Assembly: GCA_964036315.1 (NCBI GenBank)
Contig: OZ038498.1
Span: 13,870,973 to 13,934,972 of the forward strand
From: Acanthosepion esculentum
Lineage: Eukaryota; Mollusca; Cephalopoda; Sepiida; Sepiidae
Reading direction: 5' to 3'
Length of the DNA: 64,000 nt
The position numbers and the translations under genes were made by a program. Shown here piece by piece: positions 54,057-64,000 of the stretch. The notes under the pieces were generated by a model, which was given only the letters and a program-made list of their open reading frames with translations, was not told the origin of the DNA and did no database searches. Numbering within the stretch: the first letter of the stretch is position 1; each line of letters starts with the position of its first letter.

Positions 54057-54713
54057 CTATCCGTTAAAAAACTTTGAAATGTCTCCATGGTCTCTTCCTG
54101 GTATCCCACCATTTCGAGACGGTACAGTCGCTGCATGGCCCCAGCCACTTTGAGTAGTCCTTGCGGTCGGAGTCGAGCTGGTTGTCTTCGAACCCAGATT
54201 CCCGTTCGAAGGATTCAGATATGATTTATCTATCAGGAAAACATCTTCGTACCGCCGTCGGCCCACGAACAAAATCGGCAAGCGACGCGGTGCTTTGCCA
54301 GAATCGTAGAACTCTTTCAGGCGTGTCTCGGACATTAGAACGGCCCCCGGGAAAATGGTGCTGCCAGTGAGAGTTGGAGTCTCCCTGGTGATGTAATATT
54401 TTACGCCGGCGAAAGTTCCGAAGAGGTGCGTGCGCATCCCAAACAGAGAGTGGCCATTACCAAACCGGCTCAGAGAACGAATATAATCTTCATTGACGAT
54501 AGCGTACACGGTGAACTGTTCGTAATAGAACCGGTTAGACATCAGCCGACTCCACCCTCCGTAACCTTCTTCGAGAGATTCGGACGACATTCCAAAGGAT
54601 TCCTCTGAAGAGAAGTAAGCAGGATGATTGTTGAATCTGTAACAAATGATTCTAACTGGATACGAACCGGTTAGAATCAACAAAATAAAAACTAAATGAA
54701 TAGTTTGCGCCAT
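54057..54713 (-). CDS. Orphan secreted protein, 218 residues, intronless
   Basis: Intact frame on the minus strand. The start context AAAAATGGCG has A at -3 and G at +4. Residues 1-21 (MAQTIHLVFILLILTGSYPV) form a signal peptide: basic/polar start, hydrophobic core, short polar end. The mature part has only one Cys (near residue 24), many Tyr/Arg (FYYEQFTVYAIVNEDYIRSL, LPILFVGRRRYEDVFLIDKS) and a Ser/Thr/Gly-rich low-complexity end (SSTPTARTTQSGWGHA) from about residue 175. Codon composition is GC-richer than the flanks, which supports real coding. It lies between a MITE and block C. I recognise no domain. Alternatives: last exon of a longer gene, or a captured ORF of an element. Confidence 0.65.
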   Translation of the reverse strand: MAQTIHLVFILLILTGSYPVRIICYRFNNHPAYFSSEESFGMSSESLEEGYGGWSRLMSNRFYYEQFTVYAIVNEDYIRSLSRFGNGHSLFGMRTHLFGTFAGVKYYITRETPTLTGSTIFPGAVLMSETRLKEFYDSGKAPRRLPILFVGRRRYEDVFLIDKSYLNPSNGNLGSKTTSSTPTARTTQSGWGHAATVPSRNGGIPGRDHGDISKFFNG

Positions 54714-54924
54714 TTTTTTTAAAGCCCGACACAGAAAATGTCACTTGGTTTAAATTCCACTATGTTCCTGAGGGTGCCAATTTCGCCACAAGAATCTCAA
54801 GAGATGCAGGAATTCGTTTGGATTCGATAAAATATTCGTTTTCTTTTTACTTCTCAAAATGATAATAATTCTGAAGATTAAAATAAAACAAAAAACTGTT
54901 AGAATCAAATGTTTGTCATCAGTG

Positions 54925-55270
54925 ATTTTTTTACTTCTTATTTTCAGTTGCTTTCTATCGTAATTCTCTGATCGACATGCAACGGTCGCTACTGAATGAT
55001 TAGCTTTCTACGGCTTATCAACATTTTGTGGGTTGTTAAACCTTTCCCCGGCGTAAACGTGTATATACGTTTTTACCGAAAGTGTGTTTTTCAGACATGG
55101 ACGAATAAACACGTCTAAAACACAGCATTCAAAAACCAACTACAGATGTGTTTATACATCGATCTTGATTTTTTTTATGCCTTTCTGAGCTTAAAATCTG
55201 TCAAATTGTCAATTCATACGTCTGGTAGAGGGGTTAGCCCCCGCTCGGGAAATTCAAGGTGCCTCAATTT
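54925..55270 (-). repeat. Block C, second copy
   Basis: Reverse complement of 23276-23620: 'agttgctttctatcgtaatt', 'ggttgttaaacctttccccg', 'gtgtttatacatcgatcttg' and 'ggggttagcccccgctcgg'. It ends in 'tgcctcaattttagttcatt', joining the SINE-A tail as in the first copy. Confidence 0.8.
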
Positions 55271-55274
55271 TAGT

Positions 55275-55460
55275 TCATTCAGTCAGTTATGTGCCATGCG
55301 GGATACACGCTTAGGCGATCGTGTATCGAAAGATACATGACTGACGTGACAGGTTTTTCCCCGCAGTAGGTTGCCATTTCTTTCTGCGGTAGAACAGTTG
55401 CCATCCAAGGCTGTAGAACCCGGTCTGTTCGGCTATTTACCCATAGCTTTAAGAGGGTAT
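55275..55460 (-). repeat. SINE-A copy (head missing)
   Basis: CAGTCAGTTATGTGCCATGC, 'gatcgtgtatcgaaagatac', 'ggttgccatttctttctgcg' and 'gctatttacccatagcttt'. The tail is attached to block C, the head side is truncated. Confidence 0.8.
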
Positions 55461-55524
55461 TAGCAAACAACTACAAAGTCGATTAAAGATGAAGTCATAT
55501 GTAAGATATTATAATATTTGACAG

Positions 55525-55805
55525 TCAGTCAGTTATGTGCCATGCGGGATACACGCTTAGGCGATCATGTATCGAAAGATACATGACTAATGCGGCAAAT
55601 GTTTCCCTGCGGTAGAACAGTTGCCATCCAAGGCGATAGAACCCGGTATGTCCTGCTATTTACCCATAGCTGGGTGGAGGGGAGAAGAAGAGGATTCATA
55701 CCTTTCCCAAGGGTATTAGCACATAAGTGAATGTAATGGATTCGACTGGAATTCGATCTCGGCTCTCCGATTCCTCAATCAGAACTGCTATCCGTTACTT
55801 TACCG
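55525..55805 (-). repeat. SINE-A copy (near complete)
   Basis: From the CAGTCAGTCAGTTATGTGCC tail through 'atttacccatagctgggtg', 'cctttcccaagggtattagc', to the tRNA-related head 'ctctccgattcctcaatcag' and 'aactgctatccgttactt'. There is an internal deletion compared with 22745-23035. Confidence 0.82.
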
Positions 55806-55979
55806 TATTAAAAACTTATAAGAAAATTCGTCTGAAAATGAAAAGTTTTTCCCCAAATAATTGACGGGGAAGGGGTTAAAGCCGAAACATATTTCTTTTA
55901 ATTTTTTGCGAGTGAATATTTCATTAACATTTTTTTTTTAGAATAACATCGAATTTTCCAGTGACAAATCCGACTATTT

Positions 55980-56105
55980 AAGCCATAACTTGTAGGAGGA
56001 GATGGATTCATATCATTCCCAAGAGTATTTGCGCGTAAGTAGATGTAAAGATCCCGACTAGAATTCTAATTCGACTCTGGGATTTCTCAAACAACGCGGA
56101 GTAAA
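55980..56105 (-). repeat. Diverged SINE-A fragment
   Basis: 'tggattcatatcattcccaa', 'gagtatttgcgcgtaagtag' and 'ctgggatttctcaaacaacg' correspond to the body and head; strongly mutated. Confidence 0.5.
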
Positions 56106-56690
56106 AATAAAATAATGAACCTCAAGAGGTCCGAGCAACTTACTTAACGATTGGGGAGTGGCACGGTCAGAGAGTTGTGATAAAAAGCAAGAGAAATAAT
56201 ATGAAAGAAATACTTGTCACACGCTAATAATAATTGACAAATACATATTTATGAAATAAAACAGGATAAAGTTTAAACCAGGGGCAGAGAAAGACACCAG
56301 GAGTAGAAAAAAATCCCATAGGATTTACAAACGAAAGTTTCGGGCGTCACCTGGCACATGCTGGGTAGGGTATTATTATCTCTCAGTTGCGTCTCTGTCT
56401 TCGGGCAGAGTGCAACTCAGTTGTGGCTGTCAGCGGATGGAGACGCAACTGGGAAAAATAAATACTGAGACGGACCTGTACGTCCACTCTTCAGGGGATA
56501 TCAGCAATTTACTGCTTATATTTTTTCATTTTTTTCTTTTTATTCACATTTAGCACTGGTGTAAATTTTCTTCTGTATTCTCTGTGTTTGTGTTGCCCTT
56601 ATCTTAATTTTTTTTATAGCAGACTTAGTCTGGTTTGATCCGGCTCAAGACGTGTGACCTATCTTTATTTATTTATGGCCATTTTAAATT
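56105..56690. other. No gene recognised
   Basis: Less AT-rich at 56270-56500 with short inverted motifs (CTCAGTTGCGTCTC and GAGACGCAACTGGG). These could be ends of a small unidentified element. No coding frame. Confidence 0.4.
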
Positions 56691-56693
56691 TTT

Positions 56694-56768
56694 GGCTACG
56701 GAAGTTGTATTTCGTTCATTTACATTTTTGTATAAATAATTGGCATTAATGCTTAGGCAATAAATAAG

Positions 56769-56832
<64 letters not shown>

Positions 56833-56896
56833 CTTATTTATTGCCTAAGCAATTATTTATACAAAAATGTAAATGAACGAAATACAACTTCCGTAG

Positions 56897-56901
<5 letters not shown>
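56694..56901. repeat. Long palindrome around (TA)n
   Basis: Left arm 56694-56770 (GGCTACGGAAGTTGTATTTC ... AATAAATAAGTAAT) is the exact reverse complement of 56828-56901, except for 9 extra bases (GGCATTAAT) in the left arm. The spacer is a TA tract of about 58 bp. A second TA tract follows to 56955. Confidence 0.93.
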
Positions 56902-56960
<59 letters not shown>

Positions 56961-57169
56961 CTATAAATGTGAATTTCTAAAAAGAATTCATAAAATTAAA
57001 TAAGTGGGAGATAACAGATGTAAAAATATATTTTTACCAAGATTTTCTAAAAAAGAAACTTTTCTAAATAATCTAATTAATTAGGGAATAAGTCCTGAAA
57101 GTTTCATTAAAATCTGATAATTAACTGATTTTTGCAAGAATTTGTAAATCAATGTTTTTTACCACAAAA

Positions 57170-57490
57170 ACACAAATTTCCAATTTTAATTTATGATGAG
57201 CCGCTGGAAGCAAGAAAAAAAGAATTTTTAACAAAAAATTTGAAGAATGAAAAATATTTGATAACAACATACAGATTTTGACATTTTGACATTTCATCAT
57301 GTATGCCCATTTTATAACTAATCTTTGGAGGTACCTTTATACACACACATACACACAGACATGTATATATATATGTATATATATATTTATATACATAGTA
57401 TATATTAATAACTATACATATTACTTACGTTAGTTATACGACTCAGACATTTATGTGTGTACAATCGTCAGGTATTAATATTTATGAAGT
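57170..57490. other. No gene recognised
   Basis: AT-rich; a short (TA)n at 57364-57412. The left part belongs to a repeat family D scrap (56980-57170). Confidence 0.5.
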
Positions 57491-57499
57491 TTTCAATGC

Positions 57500-58320
<821 letters not shown>

Positions 58321-58321
58321 T

Positions 58322-58378
58322 AATCCTATAGGATACACGTTCGATTCCTGTCTGAGGACGAATATTTTCTATGAAAAT
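58322..58378 (+). repeat. tRNA-like 3' segment bounding the palindrome (right)
   Basis: CCTATAGGATACACGTTCGA, TTCCTGTCTGAGGACGAATA and 'ttttctatgaaaattt' match the left segment in inverse orientation. Confidence 0.75.
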
Positions 58379-58520
58379 TTCTCGGACATTCAGGCCGGTA
58401 AATGTTGTTTAATACTGTTTAGTGTTTATTATAAAAACAGAGCATTTACTTAAATATTTGTATCTATAAAAAGAATGTATAAACATAAAAATGTCTTAAA
58501 ATAATTGTCGGATTTTGTTC

Positions 58521-58525
<5 letters not shown>

Positions 58526-58569
<44 letters not shown>

Positions 58570-58646
58570 TTTTTAAGTGCAGCTTAGAAGTGGTACAATG
58601 GCGAAAGTATGGGGCATCCTCATTGGGTGCCCCATACTTTCGGCCT

Positions 58647-58725
<79 letters not shown>
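58526..58725. repeat. (TA)n tracts flanking a 41-bp hairpin
   Basis: Hairpin at about 58600-58642: CGAAAGTATGGGGCATCC and GGTGCCCCATACTTTCG. It is bracketed by (TA)n at 58526-58564 and 58650-58723. A related segment, inverted, lies at 58985-59045. Confidence 0.9.
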
Positions 58726-58727
<2 letters not shown>

Positions 58728-58899
58728 GTATGGTCCAAAAGATTTTTCTGACCACTCATCCTATTTTTTTGTTGTTCACACGCTGAGATCTGTTGCGCAA
58801 TATTCTGCAGATGTACAATCGATATAGAAACTGACTGAATATACAACTGAAGAAACTCTGTATTAGCAAGAAATACAACATAAAGAATTAGATCAGAAC

Positions 58900-59045
58900 T
58901 CCGAACAACTCTTGGAATGATAAGGACTCAGCCAAACTTGGAGTCGCTAGAGCAATTATGACTGAGTAGTTCGTTCGATCTTCACTGGGAGCCCCATACT
59001 TTCGGCCTTGTGACACATCTGAGCTACCCTTAGAAAATCACTGTA
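58900..59045 (-). repeat. Small tRNA-like repeat
   Basis: On minus: 'gggtagctcagatgtgtcac' (A-box-like TAGCTCAGATGTG), 'aaggccgaaagtatggggct' and 'gaagatcgaacgaactact' (weak B-box). The first part also occurs at 58565-58620. It may be another tRNA-derived SINE. Confidence 0.4.
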
Positions 59046-59254
59046 TCAAACTTAGAGAAGGTTAGCGTGTTAGGAAAGTCGTGTATTTAAGACGGAACTG
59101 AAAAAAATAGATGGAATAAATTTATTCTTAATTTCAAAGCCTGTTGACCATATTAAATTTAAAATGATCTGAGTTCTTCGAATATAAAACGATGTTCACA
59201 AAATTATGTGTAGAATGATTAAAACTACTAAAAAAAAAAAAAAAAAAGAAGACT

Positions 59255-59345
59255 TACCTCTAGCCGACAGTGCTGACTCTCCGCAAAATAGTGGCTAAGG
59301 ATGTCTTACGTGGGTTTAAATCTATTTGCTGAACTTTCCCCTCCA
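59255..59345 (-). other. Candidate non-coding first exon with donor site
   Basis: On minus, 'gtcagcactgtcggctagag' is followed by GTAAGTCTTC, a strong donor. Upstream there are CCAAT-type boxes (GATTGGACCTAATTGG). No coding frame. It could start a transcript reading leftwards, for example towards the orphan ORF at 54057-54713, but that link is only spatial. Confidence 0.2.
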
Positions 59346-59639
59346 CCAATTAGGTCCAATCGAAATCAAAAAACCTGTCGCCTTTGGGCAAAATACATCA
59401 ACATGTACAGGGCGCCTACTGTAGCACATGAATGTTTAACAAGGTGTTTTACTGACCGATTGCTTCTAATCTTATTAAATACCCTTTTTTTTATATTTTG
59501 CGCGAGTTTAACTTAATCTGAGTAAATTAGTCACCTCGCCTTGGAGCAAATGCTAGCTAGCCAATCTCACAGGTTAGAGAACGCGACTATGCACCACTAT
59601 TTTCATCTTTTTTCAGACTAAACTGACCTTTTTCTTCCT

Positions 59640-59925
59640 TTATTTGCGGTATCTCTTCAGGACGTTGGAGATCATAGCTCTCCACAACTACCTATCCTTT
59701 CTAGCTATAAATAATGTTTGCCTCCTTACTATCCTTCCTGGTCCCCCTTACTGCGATCCATTTGCACAAGCACATTAGATAGATTTGCTCGCTGCTTGCC
59801 TCTGCACCCCTTGCCTTCGGTACGTGCTGTGAGTGTCAAATTTTCCAAGCCTTCTTTCCCTCATTTTGTCTTCCAGAAATTCCAACTGTCTCTTTCTGAT
59901 TTTAATACAAGGTACCTATAGCCTA
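59640..59925 (-). pseudogene. LINE C-terminal fragment
   Basis: On minus: KERDSWNFWK-like, then GLENLTLTARTEGKGCRGKQ, LSNVLVQMDRSKGDQ and ELWSPTS.RD in shifting frames. Same terminal segment as 21475-22404, strongly decayed. Confidence 0.65.
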
Positions 59926-60221
59926 GGTTAGCAACCAGTCTAGGAGAAGGAAAACTCTTGAATGCAAACCAGCCTAGGAGAGTGTTGGCAAAGAGCGAAT
60001 GGGCTTCTTATAGGTGCATGTGGTTTGGAGATGTAAAACTCTTATTTAAAATAAAAATGGGATTGTAGCATAATCAGACATGTGTCACACTATGCACCAG
60101 TGCAGGGCATGGTGCTATGAAGGAGAAAGTATACATTGCACTTTAAGCAATTCATTTTTGTAACTTGTTTGGTAAAAACTTAGAATTTGTCGTTCTCCAA
60201 CGGGAGTATTTATCCATATAT

Positions 60222-60995
<774 letters not shown>

Positions 60996-60997
60996 TA

Positions 60998-61490
60998 CTT
61001 TACCTTTCTTAGACATCATGCTACACCCATTTGACAACAGCCTAGAACTTAGTGTTCACCGAAAATCAACCAATAAAAATGACTTGATAAACTTCTATTC
61101 CCATCATAACAGCAAACTAAAATCCGAGATGATCATTGGATTCTATTTAAGAGCACTTAGAATTTACAGCCCTAAATATTTACACGAAGATTTATCACAG
61201 TTACATCTAAAACAATCAAAGACTTAATCAATAGAAAACAAAAGAACCAGTCAAAACTTGAAGTTGGAATTTACTCTATTAAATGCAAGAATTGCCAGAA
61301 CTAATATATTGGAGAAACCTCAAGAAGTTTAAACAAGAGACTATATTAACATAAAAGGGAAATTTTAAGTAACAACACACAAAACGCATTGGTTGTTCAT
61401 CGTAACAAAACGGAGCACAATTTTGACGTAAGGAATGATACTTTAATTAAAAGAGAAAATAATCCACTTAGACGAAAATTTACATTTATT
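60998..61490 (+). pseudogene. PLE remnant: RT end fused to GIY-YIG (internal deletion)
   Basis: LPFLDIMLHPFDNSLELSVH, RKSTNKNDLINFYSHHNSKL and MIIGFYLRALRIYSPKYLHE are the PLE RT palm-to-thumb signature. After a stop and a deletion the endonuclease follows in another frame: LEVGIYSIKCKNCQN, YIGETSRSLNKRLY, HKREILSNNTQNALVVHRNK and EHNFDVRNDTLIKRENNPLR. Stops interrupt GIY-YIG twice. It resembles 51885-52135 more than 10590-11030. Confidence 0.85.
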
Positions 61491-62400
61491 AAATGGTTTT
61501 ATTTTTTTATTTATATTTAATAATTAACTTATATTTCACTTATATATTGTTTTAATTTTATTTATTTATTGGTTTATATTTATTACATATTAATTCATAT
61601 TTAATATTTATTTAATAGCTTGACTTTAATAATTATTTCATTAATTAATATTTTAATTGTTATATGCATTATTATTTGTATATAACTTATTTTAGTTGTT
61701 ACATTATGAATTCTCTTCCTTTAAGGTTTTTTATTAAAAAAATATTAAAAAATCACTAATTTTAAAATTTTTCTTTAATTTTCCTTATAGAAACTAGATG
61801 TTAATATTTTAAAATATAGGTCAAGGTTATTTTAACTGATTTCTGAATCCTAACACTCCCCTTTTACAACCATGAAACTGGGTTTAAGCTTTGTCTAAAC
61901 GATTTGCTGTGTCATCTGTTATATCCGCCTTTCACTTTTCGTTTTTTTTTCTTTTACTCTTTCATCTTTCTTGATTCTTTTTTCTTGATTCTTTTAAGAT
62001 TAAAATTTTTAAGCTACCGTTTTATTTTATTTTTAAACCCTTAGCGTTGACAAATCCTGCAACGGTGAGATAGTTGTACAAATGGGGTAATTTTAAATGT
62101 CTATTCTATGTAATGTATCTATTTATATATGTCCTGTTATAATAAATACATTGAGCTCTCTTTGTGGATCAGTTTTGTATTATTAGGATTCACTTGGATT
62201 ATATAAATCTACGACGTATGAGCAGCTCAGTTTCTAAGTACCAACAGCCCAGACACCAGCACATATGATTTGATTATAGTGGTGAAGGTTTTGTGCAGAA
62301 CAATCCACACTTTTTGAAGGGCTGAATACAGAGACCTGGTGCACTACGTGCTACAGGGTACCCAAAAGTCCCTCCGCAGATTTTGAATTAAGAGTTGTGC
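61490..62400. other. No gene recognised
   Basis: Very AT-rich 3' flank of the PLE remnant. 62040-62230 is less AT-rich and may be its terminal region ('gagctctctttgtggatcag', 'attattaggattcacttgga'). Confidence 0.45.
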
Positions 62401-62515
62401 TTCTCCTAAAACAGTTGCTATAGAACCTAGTCTGTCCTGCTATTTACCCATATTGCTGGTAATAGTTTTTTTTCTTCAAAAACGTATTGCTGGTAATATT
62501 TTATAATGCTTTTTA

Positions 62516-63801
62516 TTAGGTTGGTACAAAAATAATGTCGTTTTTTGACGTTCAACTTCAAAAGATCATAACTCCTTTCATAATAAACTTTATTAATCGA
62601 AATAAGAACCATTAGAGTCGACACATTTTTGCCAACGAGAAACAAGTTTATTTATCCCATTAGCATAGAAATCCGGAATTCTGGAAGCGATGAAGTCATT
62701 GAAGGCCGATTCGGCATCATCTCGGCTTTTGAAGCATTTTTCGCGCAGGAAGTTGTCCAGATGCTTGAAAAAGTGATAATCGGTGGGCGAGAGGTCCGGT
62801 GAATATGGCGGATGAGGCAGAGTCTCGTAGCCCAATTCGGTCAGCTTCTGCAGGGTCAGTTGAGCGACATGCAGGCGAGCGTTGTCATGGAGGAGAATTA
62901 GTCCCTTCATGTTGACCAATCTCGGGCGCATACGTTGGAGCTTCTGGTGCATTTCGTCAATTTGTCGGCAGTACTTCTCCGCCGTAATCGTTTCGCCCGG
63001 ATTCAAGAAGCTGTGATGGATGAGACCGGCCGCAGACCACCAAACAGTCACCATAACCTTTTTTGGTGCAATTTCGGCTTCGGGAAGTGTTGTGGAGCTT
63101 CTCCGGCATCCAACCACTGTGCCGAAAGTCGCCGGTTGTCGTAGAGGATCCACTTCTCATCACACGTCACAATCCGCTCGAGTAATGGGTCGTTTTTGTT
63201 GCGCAGAAGGAGCGTAGAAGACACCTCAAAACGACGATTTTTTGATTATCGTTCAATTCACGCGGCACCCATTTATCCAACTTTTTTGACTTCCCTATTT
63301 GCTTTAAATGGCGAACGACGGTTGAGTGGTCGACCTCGAGTTCAACAGCAACTTCTCGTGTGGTTTTGCGAGGATCGGCTTCAATTAAGGCTTTCAAATG
63401 TTCGTTATCAACCGCAGTCGGCCGGCCGCGACCGTTTTCATCTTCGAGGCTCTCGTCACCATTGCGAAATTTCTTGAACCACCGTTGTGCCACACGTTCG
63501 TTAGTGGTTCCTGGGCCAAACGCATCATTGATATCACGAGCTGTCTCGGCAGCTTTTCGGCCTAGTTTGAACTGGAACAAGAAAATCGTGCGGATTTGAA
63601 TTTTGTCCATGCTGTCGAAAAGCCTGCAAAAAAATGACTGAAGAGATTGAGAACGGTAACACGAATAACACGATTCGATAGAGCGAAAAACGCGCTTCAA
63701 AATTATATATAACATGGCTATATATATCAATGAATTAATTCAGAAATCATATATAAAAGTAACATATGTGAGAAAACGACATTATTTTTGCACCAACCTA
63801 A
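62516..63801 (-). mobile_element. Mariner transposon, 1286 bp
   Basis: Inverted ends TTAGGTTGGTACAAAAATAA (left) and TTATTTTTGCACCAACCTAA (right), with TA duplicated on both sides (62514-62515, 63802-63803). Length and TTAGGTTGGTxCAAAA ends match mariner elements of the cecropia type (Hsmar1-related). Transposase is on the minus strand. The element sits in an internal unit of SINE-B. Confidence 0.95.
62593..63610 (-). pseudogene. Mariner transposase (two single-base losses in A/T runs)
   Basis: Cut-and-paste DD34D transposase. From the start at 63610 (MDKIQIRTIFLFQFKLG): HTH region ETARDINDAFGPGTTNERVA and QRWFKKFRNGDESLEDE, second HTH with REVAVELEVDHSTVVRHLKQ, WVPRELN linker (WVPHEL in relatives), then IVTCDEKWILYDN (first Asp, codon 63161-63159), LLHDNARLHVA (second Asp, 62886-62884) and YSPDLSPTDYHFFKHLD (third Asp, 62781-62779). 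The spacing D34D is kept and the C-terminus VDSNGSYFD is intact. Two frame changes occur, at T runs 63238-63243 and 63059-63064, each six bases where relatives imply seven. No other stop was seen, so the copy is young or the runs are sequencing errors. Typical length is about 345 residues; here about 339. Confidence 0.95.
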
Positions 63802-64000
63802 TACCTCAGTTTCTGGGTTAACTATTTGCCCATAGCTGTGACCCTAACAGGTGCTACCACCTTGGGTCAGGGTGGACCTGGGAACACCAGCAATTAAGAG
63901 GTGGTTCCACACTCCTCAAAACCTTCTGATCAGAGGCCTTGCTGTTGGACGTAGTTTATCGTCTTACGCGGGATGCCGGATGCAGTTTATCGTCATAGCC

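Larger units (their letters stand above)
62452..64000 (+). mobile_element. SINE-B copy interrupted by mariner, running off the window
   Basis: Left part 62452-62515 holds two internal ATTGCTGGTAAT units. Right part 63802-64000 resumes with 'gggttaactatttgcccata', 'ggtgctaccaccttgggtca', 'acaccagcaattaagaggtg', and two tail repeats (GTAGTTTATCGTCTTACGCG and GCAGTTTATCGTCATAGCC). A SINE-A scrap (62415-62451) lies on its left. The head is missing. Confidence 0.85.

Noticed and set aside
54161..54608. Plus-strand frames within the orphan ORF
   Set aside because: Shadows; the minus frame is longer, has a signal peptide and a good start context.

Overview
This is a eukaryotic (metazoan) window, strongly AT-rich, with introns, many long A/T homopolymers, (TA)n and (GA)n microsatellites, and a dense load of decayed transposable elements: Penelope-like elements (PLE), several gypsy LTR elements, jockey/CR1-type LINEs, a Helitron, a mariner, hAT- and pogo-like MITEs, and at least two SINE-type families. 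The mixture suits an invertebrate such as a mollusc, possibly a cephalopod, but nothing here proves the lineage. There is no prokaryotic gene organisation.

Only two loci look like functional host genes. (1) 1007-7385, minus strand: a six-exon E2F transcription factor of the E2F1/2/3 class. It has a cyclin-A-binding-like KRKLEL motif, the complete winged-helix DNA-binding domain with [12 protein letters not shown], and the start of the dimerisation region. The reading phase is consistent across all splice junctions. Its upstream region (7681-7730) has two facing E2F-type sites and a CACGTG E-box, which predicts autoregulation. The C-terminal transactivation/RB-binding part is not recognised and probably lies beyond the left edge. 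(2) 54057-54713, minus strand: an intact, intronless 218-residue ORF with a signal peptide and a good start context, of unknown family. Weaker candidate exons or promoters lie at 4446-4592, 41541-41660, 43468-43870 and 59255-59340.

Layout. 1-7740: E2F gene. 7740-9900: nothing recognisable. 9900-11250: PLE remnant between inverted copies of its terminal repeat. 11300-16735: one gypsy element split by a hAT MITE (8-bp target duplication), a 1.84-kb repeat-rich insertion (17-bp imperfect duplication) and a SINE-B copy. 16738-19660: SINE-B heads in tandem, PLE ends and a SINE-B with a greatly expanded internal array. 20540-22400: LINE C-terminal fragments, one amplified as 186-bp tandem units, and a Tc1 fragment. 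22745-24095: a chain of tRNA-related SINE-A copies around an unknown block C. 25090-26990: decayed LINE. 28735-29462: AT minisatellite. 29480-30100: LINE RT. 30975-31895: pair of long direct repeats. 32242-36230: second gypsy (candidate LTR, gag, protease, RT, RNase H, integrase, all broken). 36440-40200: third gypsy, with two SINE-B insertions (15- and 14-bp duplications) and a 30-copy, 12-bp in-frame minisatellite. 40440-45400: AT-rich repeat family D. 45730-49500: Helitron remnant with tandem-repeat flank. 49960-51690: LINE 3' half. 51880-53080: PLE endonuclease, hammerhead-like hairpin, microsatellites. 53117-53941: MITE. 54057-54713: orphan secreted ORF. 54925-56105: block C and SINE-A copies on the minus strand. 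56690-58640: large palindromes around (TA)n. 59640-59925: LINE fragment. 61000-61480: PLE fragment. 62452-64000: SINE-B interrupted by a nearly intact mariner (62516-63801).

The elements do not form a pathway. They record nested insertions: gypsy copies are hosts for SINE-B, hAT and repeat-rich inserts, and a SINE-B is host for the mariner.
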